Shown here piece after piece: positions 10,937 to 22,900 of a stretch of 64,000 nucleotides of DNA (positions within the stretch are counted from its first letter, which is position 1; the number at the start of each line of letters is the position of its first letter). A model generated the notes under the pieces. That model was not told where the DNA came from. It worked only from the letters and a program-made list of their open reading frames with translations, and did not search any database. The position numbers and the translations under genes were made by a program. Where the stretch lies: positions 76,604-140,603 of the forward strand of contig VXBA01002660.1 in assembly GCA_013399895.1 (NCBI GenBank), in the 5' to 3' direction. The stretch comes from Serilophus lunatus (taxonomy: Eukaryota > Chordata > Aves > Passeriformes > Eurylaimidae).

Positions 10937-13900
10937 GTGGGTCACCTGCTCTTTGAGGTCTGTGGGGCTTTGTGTTCCCCGTCAGCTCTCGCTGACATTC
11001 TGCATCCTGAGGGGAACCTCCTTGGGGACGCTCCGGGTCGTACCTTCACTGTGCGGGACGAGGGATGCGGGGGTGTGTGCGCGGGGTAGGCGGGTGCCGG
11101 GGTGTGCGGGGACCCCCGTTAGTGCCGGACAGGGGGTGCGGGGGTGTGTGCGGGGGACCCCCGTCAGTACCGGACAGGGGGTGCGGGGGTGTGTGCGGGG
11201 GACCCCCGTCAGTGCGAGGCGGGGGGTGCGGGGGCTGCCGGCGGCGCCGCGCGGGGCCACCAGGGGGCGCTCCGGGACCACCGCCCCCGGGGCCAGACCC
11301 ACCGGGGTCAGTGACAGACAGACCCCGGTCAGTGACGGACGGACAGACAGACCGACCCCGGTCAGTGACCGAACGGCAGACAGACCGACCCCGGTCAGTG
11401 ACCGACAGGCAGACAGACCGACCCCGGTCAGTGACCGACAGGCAGACAGACNNNNNNNNNNNNNNNNNNNNNNNNNNNNNNNNNNNNNNNNNNNNNGCAG
11501 ACAGACAGACCGGCCCCAGTCAGTGACCGACAGGCAGACAGACCGACCCCGGTCAGTGACCGACAGGCAGACAGACCGACCCCGGTCAGTGACCGACAGG
11601 CAGACAGACAGACCCCGGTCAGTGACCGACAGGCAGACAGACAGACCCCAGTCAGTGACCGACAGACAGACAGACAGACCCCGGTCAGTGACCGACAGGC
11701 AGACAGATACCCTGGTCAATGACAGAGAGATACACAGACAGACAGACCAACCGACCTCCAGTCACTGACCGACAGCCCAACCCCTGGTCACTGACTGACC
11801 AACTGACCCCCGGTCAGTGGCCGTCCCCCTGCCTGTCTGCTGAGGGACTGACTTCCCAATGCTGCTCTGAGAGGCCCAAGTCTTGTGTTCCTTATTCCCT
11901 TTGAGGTCATTCCTTAAAAACTGTCACTTTAGGGCAGATTTATGGTGCTATTGGTACCAGCAGCGTTGAACCCCTGTGAATTAAAGCCAGAAACACTTGT
12001 CTTTTTCAAAGTGAAGGTAATTGTTTCCCCGAGAGAGCACACGCCTCCATTTTCTGTGTGCTTGTCAGGACTGGGGAAGTTTGCAGCTCACTGTGAGCAG
12101 GACTGTTTCTGCATTTTTGTCACTGTGGTTGTGTCACCATCGATGGAGTTCATGTCTTAGTGGGAGAATTAATCATCTGTCAGTTTGTGGATCTTCCTAA
12201 TGAGAGCCACTTCGGAGATAACCCCATTTTCCCCTGTACTGCTCTTTTCTTGCCCCTGGGCGCTGCTAGTTCTATTTGGGACACCAGAAGGATGTTAATA
12301 ACTTTCTAAGTCAGTCTGACAGCGGCCTTGTCACATTAATTCATGTTTGTGCTGCGTCTGGGACTTGTGTCACAGGGGAAGTGTTTGGTGAACCCATCAT
12401 CTCCAGGCACAACTGTTCTGCTTCTCAGATGGAACAAATTCATTCCTGGGATTTATCAGGCAGCCCCACTGATTTGGGTGGGATCATGTTCCTTCTGAGT
12501 TCTCTCTGACCTCGTGGAAGGAGAGAGTTGTTTCCCAGATGTCCTGACCCCCCGAGTCTGAGCACTGGCAGTATTTTGGTGAGTGCCTGTTAATCCCTCT
12601 TCTCTTCAGGCAGCTGCCTTCTCTCTGGCACCAGTGCATTAACTGGAGCAGCTACATTTTGGAAACGTATTTGCAGTTTTGCTGTTTCAGAGCACATGAC
12701 AGAAAAGCCTGGTCCATGCTCTGTGACCTGAGATGGTATTTTATCACAAGGCAGCACAATGTCTTTATCCTGCTAATGGTGCAAGGGCTGGATAATGATC
12801 CATCAGCACAGAGTCCAGTAATCCACGAACAGCTCTTGAGGGATGAGTCTGCAAAGTGCTAATTGTCTAAAGTTGAGGGTACAATTAGCAGGAATCTTAG
12901 ACCGGAAAGATTCCAGGGCTTGATTTATTTGTCTTTCATTCACAACCAGACAGAATTAATTATTTTTCCCTGGCAGAATCCTTCCAGGCTTCCCATTTGT
13001 CTCCTTTACCCTGAGGATGACACGGCAGCAACAGTTCCTTCACTCTGAGCACCCAGAGGGAGCTGAAGTCCCCTGGGCAGTGACAGGGGTGGCAGCTCCC
13101 TCAGCACCATGGGAGGTGTGTGCCTGTCCCAGGAGCTGGGGAGAAGGTGGTGTCCTGCTGGTGGAGATAAAAGGGTTGATGGAGCTTCTTGAGGCTTTGC
13201 TGTCTGTGAGTGCTGCAGTCCTGCAGGTCCTGGCTGAGGGCAGGGGATGGTGGGGGCTGTCCCCTTGTCCCTCTCAGAGCCCAGGTGGGACTGAGGAGGG
13301 AACTTGGAGCTTTGCAGGACTGAGCAAATGCCAGGCAACTAAACTGGGACTTCCCTGTGTCTGGGACCCTATTTCCTTCAGCAGATGCAAGGAAATTGTA
13401 CCTGTCTAAAACTTTTTACGTGACTGGGAAATTAGGAAAAAAAATCCAACCTTAACTCCATGTAGAAGAGCTCTGCCAGCTGGCAGGGAAGGTGCTGGGA
13501 CCCAGTGCCCTGTTGTGTGGTGACATTGCAGTGTTGGGCTGGGTGTGTCCAGCTCAGTGTCTATTGATCCCAATTTACAAGGTGTTTTCCTGATTTTTTG
13601 GTAGTTATTACTATTATGTCTCATATTCTGATATGGAGAGCATGGCTCTTCAGGGAGCAAGTGCACAGAGTTGTTGATTAGCTTATTTTCCTGTGTTTAT
13701 GAATGCTAATACTCTGCAATTGTTCAACAGAAAGAAGCTGTGAAGTGTTTAGCAAATGGCTGATTTTGTCTCAGCAGTTCTGAAAGTAGCTGTTCAGACT
13801 TACATTACTTGTGTTAATAATCTTTTCTTCTTAAGTACTTTCAGAAATACAAGTTTTTTGTTTAGACTCCATTTCCATAATTGTAATTAATTCTCTCTTT

Positions 13901-16900
13901 ATTAGAAATTAATAGAATTTCTAATTTTATCTTCTGGCCTCTCCATCTCTTTTCAGACCTGTGTCAGTAAGCAGTGACTACCATGGGTAGGATGTTGCCT
14001 TAATTCAGGCTGCTCACATTTTCCCAAGTGCAGCCTTTTATTTGGAGCAGTGGGATGATTCAGGTGCATCAGGGCTGTCTGGGAGCTCACATCACACTCA
14101 TTGTCTGTAACTGAAGGTGCAGCACAGCCAGGTACAAATACCCCTGGGATCAGGGGGGTTCTCCAGGAGCTCAGGAACAGCTTCACAGAGCTCAGGACTG
14201 GAAGCATCCACAGAGAAGCACAGCAGGACATTTGCTGCCCATCTCTGGTGTTCCTTCCATCCCCCTGTGCACCTGCTTTGCTTTAAGCACCTGAGCAGGT
14301 GATGTCCCATGTTCACCTCCAGCTGAGGGGTTCAAATGCAAGAACTTGTGGACTGCATCAATAACAGTACTGGAGCTCTTGTTTATTGAGAGTAATTGGC
14401 TTGTTTTGTTTAAAAAAAAAGCAAACACACCAAAGCCAACAACCCCCCCAAACAAACAAATAAACGCTGGGAACAGGCAGAGAAAAGGGATACAGAAGTG
14501 GAGATGAGCTGAGTTGGGTTTGTTTAGCTTGGGAAATCAGAGATTGAGAGGTGATGTGACTGCTGGCTCTGAGTGTGTTGCAAAGGGAAAACTCGAGGAG
14601 GAAAAGACTTATTAGAACTGATGGGGAAATTGGCACAAGAGCACATCAAAAATTGTCCACAAATACATAAGATATAAACCACAATACAGGAAAAACTGGG
14701 GTACCTGAGCTGGAGATTAACAATTTTTCCAAAACTGCCAAAGCATCCTATTTGTGCCCATGCTCTGAAGCTGTAAATGTAATTAGCAAGCAACATATTG
14801 ACTGACGGGAATCCAAGGCTGGAAAACTATTTGTAGTTGCAGTTCAATTCCTTGTACAGCGAACAGCAAATACAGAGTGGTGCTGCCATTCCATTCAGGA
14901 AAATGCTGCTGTCCCTGGGTCAGGCTGTACTCCACCACCTTTTGAAGATGCTTTGCATGGTGTTAGCCAGGCTGTGGGCCTTTCCCTGGGGCTTTACCAG
15001 GCTGCCTTTGAGTAATGGCTGATACTTGTGTGTTTAATGAAGAACTCTGAGCATCAACATTGCCTGAGGGCTTCTCATGATTTCATAATTTTATTAGGAA
15101 AAGCTGCTAATGGCTACATTTGCAGGATATTGAAATTCTTCTCTGTTTATGTCTGGAATTTTTGGTTCCAGAAGTGGAGGTTACTGCTGTGCTTTGTACT
15201 CCAGGGAGTCTTATCTGCCCAGAAGCAAAAATGTCAGTTTTCTTGAGCAGCAGCAGCAGTGAGACCCAGCAGTGTGTGTGCACACAGAGAATAACAAACT
15301 GGAGGCAGCTCTGGGCTGGAGCTATTTTAGCAGTTCCCACAGAACAGAGCAGACAAGCAATTACAATGTTTGGAATAGCCTTGAGGATTTGATGAACCCA
15401 CTTTCTTTCCTTTCCTGTTGCAAGCAGTGCTAAGATAAAAAGTACAGCATCCCTCTAGGCCTGGAGAAAAGATTGCTTTATTTTTGCAGGGTTTTTAAGC
15501 TGTGAATGTGGATCATATTTTGTTTGTTTGCTGTCAATAACCATGTAGGAATGGCTGTGTTGTCAGGGTAAGCATCCATCTGTGTTGCTGGTAGATATTT
15601 GGAGCCAGAAGTATAAAGTGGGATGGAATAGCCCTTCCTGTGGCTCCCAGTGCCTCCCAGTCAGCAATGCAAGTACTTCCCCAGCCAGAAACTAGATAAT
15701 TGCATTTATTTTACATCTGATAATTTTATTTTTTCCCTAAGGTTTTTGGGATTCATTCTTGTGACCATCTGTGGGAATTAACTCCAAAACCTGAGGTGGT
15801 GCAAAGCCTGTGCTTGGAGGGCAGCAGGACTTTGGTGCCATGGTCAGGCAGTGACAGATGGAGCAGGTTGGGCTGCTCACTTGCTTCACTTTTGAAGGAC
15901 CATTGCCTGGGTGTTCTCAGCTGAGGCTGAGCCTGAGAAGTGACACAATATCATTGATATCAGACATCTTGGTGTGTTTTTCAGCTTTCCATATAACAAT
16001 GTCTTCATTAATGACAAATGAGTTGAGAAAAGCTTTAATCTGATAAAAATGACAAGGTTTCCATGCAGCTAACAGAGTTTTATTCATTATTGGCTGACTT
16101 TGTACCAGGAGTTTGTATTACAGTTTAGGTCTAAGATTAAATTTGGATGATGAATATGAAGATGTTGTTATCTCCTTATTTCATTATCTATTCACTGTGA
16201 GAGGTGTTAGTTCTCTAATCAGCTTTTCTTGCCCTGTACCAGAATTAGGCTTTGTCCTGGTTTCCAGCTATTTTGGCAGTGAAAAAGGAAAAACCAATGA
16301 GCTAGAAAATGGATCTTCTGATGCTGCAATTTCAAAACTGTTAGTTAAATCATATTCTCATTTATTGGAAAATGAATAATTTGCAGTAGAACTTGCAGAG
16401 TTGTGTCTCTGTCCAGCAATCTGAGCCCTGATAGGTATGGGCAGAAAACCTAAGTAGGAAATACAGGCTCAGAGGGGAGGGAGGCTGTTTGCTTTCCTGC
16501 CAAAGGAAATCAGGTTATTGGGATTCCTTCAGAGCAGCAGTGATGGGGATCATTGGTGTCATTCCACTACGGGTAGGGGAAAATCAGTTTTGTCTTCAGG
16601 AATATTGTTTGTCACCATCAACTGTGAGACTTTGTTAGAGCTTCGCTGTGGCTCCACAGAGCATTCCCAGCAGGAGCCTGTGAACCCCCTGGAATTTGTG
16701 GGATCACTGGGGCCATGAGAGGGTGATGCTGCCTAAATCAGGTGCAGGTGCAGTGTCAGGTGGCATCAAATGAACGTTTTGCCTTTTCCCTTTGCAGACA
16801 CTCCAGCTCCACTGCAGTGTGTCTGCAGGGCCACACCAGCCAGACCTGACTCTGACTGACACACAACCTGCCTTGGCACTGAAGAGCTGTCGTGGGGATT

Positions 16901-19900
16901 GATTTCAGGGTTTTTTGGAAGTTGGATAAACCTACAGCTATTTTCCTACTACTCAACACATGTCTCCTGCATTTCACAGAGTCTTCATTTGCTGTAATGT
17001 TTCTTCTGACCCACTGAACGTGCTGGGATTTCTAAAGCCATGTAGCATTTAAGCACTTCTGGGTTTAAAAAGAAATTTATTTTCTAGAGAAGATAAAGAA
17101 GAATATATTAATGGCTGTGCAAGGTTCCTAACAGAGCAGCTGTGGTGTTAAAGATGCTTGTGTATAGCCCACCACATAATTACCAGAATGGGAGGGGAGT
17201 GTGTGTTAACACATTATCAGGTGCAGTCTGACACTAAACTATGCAGTGGTGACAGTTTAGTTTTTGTTGTTGAATTGCAGCTATTACACATCAATTCATT
17301 TGAGTGCACATGTATTGATAACTGGCTGGAGGCTTGAGAGGGATGATTTGATCTGTGGTGAGACCCAGAGGTGGGGGAGGACGTGGCTGCCCCGTTGCCC
17401 TTGCTCTGACTGGGAATGGGTGACCCTTCCCTCCTTAGAGAGGGGCTGATGCCATGTCCTGCCATCCCATCCTGAAAGGGCCACTGGAACCACAAGCTGA
17501 GGACAGCCCAGAAGTGGCTCTGGGGCCTTGTTTCATTTTACAGGTACCAGGCGCCCCACAGTTGCTGCAGTCTGGGGCTGTGGGAAGTCTGACTGTGTGT
17601 TAGCAACAGCTTAAGGAATAATGATTTCCCAGGAAGGAAAAGGTGTCAGCTCCACTTGTACCTTGTCTCCCATCTCAGTGAAGTTCAACAGGCAGGTAGA
17701 ACTATGGAGGATCTTTTTTTGAATTGCTTTGTTTCCTCCTCTCAGTCGCTCTGTCTATCATGGAACTCTTTCCTAGCATGCACTAGACAAATTCTACCCT
17801 CTTTCATTGCTTGAGAATAGTGCTGGGCATTCCTTTGGTGTGGCACTGTAGAAGGTCCATCTGAAGAGCGAAACAATTAGCAAAGGCAGTAGATGGAAAA
17901 TGTGAAGCAGGTTTACGGAGCTGCCTTTATTCTTGCCGTGCTTTCCAGCCCGCTGTCCCATTGGGCTCCTTAGTAAGTGCAATTCCTGCAAGTCTGGCTG
18001 TTTCTGCCCCTCGTTCCACGGATTTCAGGAGCTCTGTGTTTGCTTAAAGCAGCCCAGGGTTTCTGCAGCAGCACCGCGGCTTTGGAGAGCTCCCGGGAGA
18101 GTCAGTGCTGAGCATCTGGCAGGGGACTTGGGTTCTGCTGGGCTGTGCTGCTGAGCGATGCACAGCCGAGCCACTTCATCCCTGCTCTCACTGGCCTGAT
18201 GGTGCAGAAGGACTCTTCCCCCTCCAGTGAGGGCACAGACGGGGGAGGGGGCACAACACCCAGGGGCAGGAGGTTCTCCCTCCCCTCCTCGCAGCCTCCG
18301 TGGCGGCAGAGTCCGGCGGTTGCTGTGGAGTGCGGCTGGGATTTCTCTCCTGCGTTCAGCCCGCGTCGCTCCCATGCTGTGCCCGCTGTGATCCCTCCCG
18401 GCTGCCCGCGGGATCTCCTGGTGCTTCCCTGTCCCCCCCGGGCAGGGCAGGCGCCGCTCCTGCAGCCCCGCGGCAGCAGCTCCCAGCAGATGCTTCCAGC
18501 AGATGCTTCCAGCTCCCCTCCCAGCCCCGAGCAAAGTTGCCTGGCACTGCCTGTGGATTTGTGTTACGGATCACGGAGGCTCAGCCCGAAGAGCAGCGCT
18601 GGCAGCGCTCTGCTGTGCTTCCAAGGATTGCTTTCCACATGTCTGGGCTCTGAAGACTCAGTCGAGGCTTTCCTGCAGGGAGAATTTCCGTTCTGCTTGC
18701 CAATAATGCATGAGTTACAAATTTAATGGCAGACCTTGAAGTATATAAAAATTTAAGTCCAGAAAAAGGTAAGAATGTTTGAGGATGTTTGAGTTTGGAA
18801 TTGCTGTAGGATGAGCTTGTAACATTTCTGGAAATGCTTGTAGGGAAATCAGGTAACTTAATCCTGATGATTGATAAGTTACCTACAGTGTTTTTGTGGC
18901 CACATTTGGTATGAAAAATGAGTGTACGCTCCTGAATGTTTAACAGGAAAACTTGGTATTTTTGTGTTGGCTTGGAGATACATTTCTCCATGAAAACATG
19001 TAGCTGGTGTGCAAGATGCTGCTCCTGTGATAAGGACAAACTGCACTTCTGTGTTAGCTTAAATTATTGCAAATGTATTTGCCTTGAATAAAAACATTCT
19101 GGACCTTTTCATCTGCTGGCCATTTTGCTGTGGCTTTCTGTGGAGAAGAGTTTCTGTTGCTTTTTTAGAAGCAGTTATAAATGGGATAACAGATACTCAA
19201 ATACTGTGTAAAATTTGAATGGAACAGCACTGGATGAAAGATGTGTTTATTCCAGACTCACAGGAGATGGCACAGAAAAGGAAGACATCTTAAAGAACTT
19301 TCTTTAGTAACTTGTAGTGTGTAATGACTGATTTTGTTCAATTTAAGTCAGTGCTGGATGGAAAGTGGCAATTAGCTTAAGGCTCTAAGTGGATAGAGAG
19401 TAAATGCTGTAGAGAGGAGAAATCATGGTAGATAAAGTTAATTTCTGTATCTTGCTCATCCTTAAGAACGTTGGGTTATGTGCTTTTAAAGAAAAAACTT
19501 ACAAAATAACGTTTAGCAGAGAGCTGGGTTGCAAGAAGTGGGTAGCTCAGAAGGCATTTTATCTGTAACTTAAAACCCACCAAACTAATCTAAGACAAAG
19601 CCACCAAAGGTTGTGGATCATACTTTGAAATATCATTCTGCTCATTATAAAAAAGGTAAAAAAAATCAGGGCAGTGCTGTGGACTGATGTGTACTGATGG
19701 GTTTCTTTGCATCTGGTGTGGTTGATTTTTATTTCATATTTTTTATTGAGGGAAACTTGCTGGGAATAGGCACAGCTATTGTGTAGGAAACGGAGCCTGT
19801 TTGAGGAAAAAGTGAGTTGTTTGTAGATCCTCTGAGGGCAGAGCCAAATGCAGTGTTTTTCTGTTGGAGGCTTGGTTACCCAAAGCTCCACATTAAGCTT

Positions 19901-22900
19901 TGATGCCCACACTCAGGTGAAGGAGCCCAGGCGTTACTCCATCTGCTTCCCCAGGCGCTGCAGGTAATGGATATGGCCCCACTTAATAATTGACAGCAGC
20001 CAGCTCACCTGGAGGGGGGCTGGAACAGGCCTGGAAGGGAAGCATCAGGTTTAACTTGGGAATCTCATGTCAGTATCTGTGCAGATACCGCCACCCCATA
20101 CCAGAGTACTGATGGAATTCTGTGTGAGGTCTTGTGCAGCCCCTCTCCTTTCCCTGCCCCGTTGCTGTGGGTGTTCTCAGTCAGTGGCACTGCCACCTGT
20201 GTCTGGGCAGGCAGGGGAGGCTGCAGCCTGTCCTGTCCCTTGTGCTCAGGTGCCCCCACAGCAGTGCCAGGGGGGTGACACAGGGTGTGGTGCCTTGGAG
20301 GCACAGAAACGTTCCCATGTGGGATGGAGGGAGGGGCCACAGTGCCTGATCCCCATTCCCGGGGCTGGGGACATCTAAGGGAGCTGTGGGATAACATAAA
20401 TGGATGCCTGAAGAGGTAGGCACTGCCTCAGCTCTGCAGTGAGCTCACCTGGGAAGCAGCAGCTCCAGCAGCTTGGCTGTGAGTTCCTGGGTGGCTGCTG
20501 ACACTGAGAGTGGGAAATGCTGGAGCTGGGAGAGGGATTGGCACTGGGACAGAGTGGGCACAGCACAGACCTGCCCTGGTTGTGGGTCTGGTGCCGTGGT
20601 GCTTTATTGCAGAACACCAGGGATGCAGTTGGCCCAGCTGAGCTGAGAAACAGCTTCAAACCCCTCAGGTCTCATTGCCAGGGACTGTCACAGCAGCCTG
20701 TTCAATACTGGTGTTAGTGCTGCTTGGAGACTCCTGCTTCTGCAGCTGTCCAAGCACCTGTGAAACAAGAATGAAGTGCAGACTCTGGAATTGTGGTACA
20801 TAAAGGAATTATGGCCTGAGTAGGTATCGAAGGCATCGATCCCCTCCTGGGAAGAGCTTGGCCTTCCATTGGTTTAATTCCAGCAGTGGCTGAAGGCTGT
20901 CAGAGATTCACTTGCAGTGACAGTAAATTAGCACGTGCACGTGGCAACTGCGGCAGGGAGGGAGCCTCGGGCTGGTTTGGGATGTTCTGGGATGTTCCCT
21001 GTGAGAAGGGAACCTTCCCACAGCCCTGGGAGGGTTCTGAGGGTGCTGAGGGCTCCACCAGAGGTATCTCCTCTATTTCTGCAGAGGCAAGAGCAGGGGA
21101 GCCCAGCCACTAATTAGTTCATGTGCTTATTAACTCCTTAGTATCCTTTCTGTGTGTGTGTGTGTTTATGCTTTGGAATTAAATTACTCTTGATTCAGTG
21201 AATCTACAGAAAACTGTGGTGTGAGACTGGAAAGGTTGTTGCAGTTGCTGAAGAACTGTTGCCTGTCTGAAACTATGTGGCATAGACTTAAAACTATTGA
21301 AATAATGTCCAGTGCTTTGGCAGAGCCCAAATCTGTGCTGGGTCAGTGTTGGTGTGGCCCTGTGGTGGGAAACCAGGAGCTGCTGAACAGACAAACGCAG
21401 GCTGACACAAACATTCACAGCTTTTCCCAGCACTGAGCTTGCTGCAAGAGCAGGGGAGTGTGCTTGTTTCTCCTCTTTTCCATCCAAAGCTCATGTCTTG
21501 GGGGACAGCCTGGCAGCATGTGCTGCTCCATGTGCTTCTTGCATGGCTAAAATGGGAGTTCAGAGAAGCCACAAGTGGCTTTTCTGTGTGAGTGACAGGA
21601 AGCGAGGCTGTAGGGCAGGGAGCTGGTGCCTGTGCTGTGGCAGGTTATCAATATCCTCAGCACCACAACAGATAATGGGTTTGGAGGTGTTTGCACGTTA
21701 GCAGTAGAAACATTGATTAGTGTGAGACTCAGCTGCACAACACAGCATCGTTTTCAGTCATAAAATTACTTTGCTGTTTGAAACTTGTCAGCTCATTCTT
21801 TGCCCACAGATGAGTCACTGTTGGTGACTTGCTCTGAGGTAATTTAGAACAGAATAGAGAAACATGTTTCTTTAGCAAAATGACTGTTTTTGCGAATTTG
21901 AATAAATTAGTCCGTATCGTCTGTTGCAGTGTAGTCTCCATTCATTGCGTTTAAAGGTTAATGAACTCCACCTTCAGTTCTGTTCTGCTTGTTTTCCTTC
22001 CTCCTGGTGTCTAATGGAGCCCCAGATGAGGGTTTGTTTGGCAGCCTGGAGGGGAAGCAGTGCTCCCTCCAGCCCAGCTCCAGGTCCTGGCACTGGATCC
22101 CTCTTCCACTCGCTTTGTCCTGCTGCTCCTGTGGCCTGTCCTTGATCCCCTCCCCAGGCTGATGCTGTACAGGTGCTGAATTGCTGTCACACTTACTTGC
22201 TGATATCAGGACTGACTGTTTGCACTGAAGCTGGGACAGTTTATCCTGTGCACGTCTCCTGTGTGGGGACAGGAACAAGCTTTAGGAAGGGTCTTTGTGT
22301 TTGGGTTTTATGTGGTTTTGTTGCGTTGGAGCAGTGAAGGTGGGTGTGAGATATAGAGGAGTGGTATATTTGGAGGGGCTGTGGTGGATGAGGGGATCTG
22401 AGCCAGCTCAGTGTGTTGTGAGGGGAATTGTACTTCCCTGGGTAGTCAGGTACAAGGGCAGCCTGAGAACAGGCATGTTTGGTTCACAGGTGTATGATCC
22501 TTATTTAGGTACTTACTGATGTGTTCGGAGGGCACATATGGGATTCTGGCAGAGAAAGAGATACTGTGGCTTACTTTTCCACCTGTGCTTCCAGAGGCTC
22601 GGGTCACTCTGGGCCCTCCTGTCTGGGACCTGAGCACTTGCCTGGCTGAGGGGAGACCCCGGGGTTTGCCTTGGAGATGTGGCCACAGAGCCAGAGAGTG
22701 GTGCCTTGTATTCCTTGGGCACTGTTAGAGCAGAGTGAGGGTGCTGCTTTTGGCCTGGGCCCCACTCCTGAGTCCAGCACACCTGGCTGCTCACCCTGCT
22801 CTTGGCAGGGGCAGAGCAAACTCTCCTCCTCCCTTTCTTCTCATCTCCTGCTTTTCCCACATGCTCTGCAGTGTCAGAATCAATTGCTGTGCCCTCCCTG

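Noticed and set aside
10953..11768. Open frames of about 270 (+) and 245 (-) codons with TDRPRSV-type peptide repeats
   Set aside because: They are produced by the 33-bp minisatellite, whose period is a multiple of three, and run across the N gap. They lack splice or start support and exist on both strands.
18145..18726. 193-codon open frame upstream of the MADLEV exon as a separate gene
   Set aside because: It lies in a CpG-rich segment, is Ser/Pro-rich and unrecognised, and several other frames in the same segment are open as well. I treat its 3' end only as an upstream ORF candidate.
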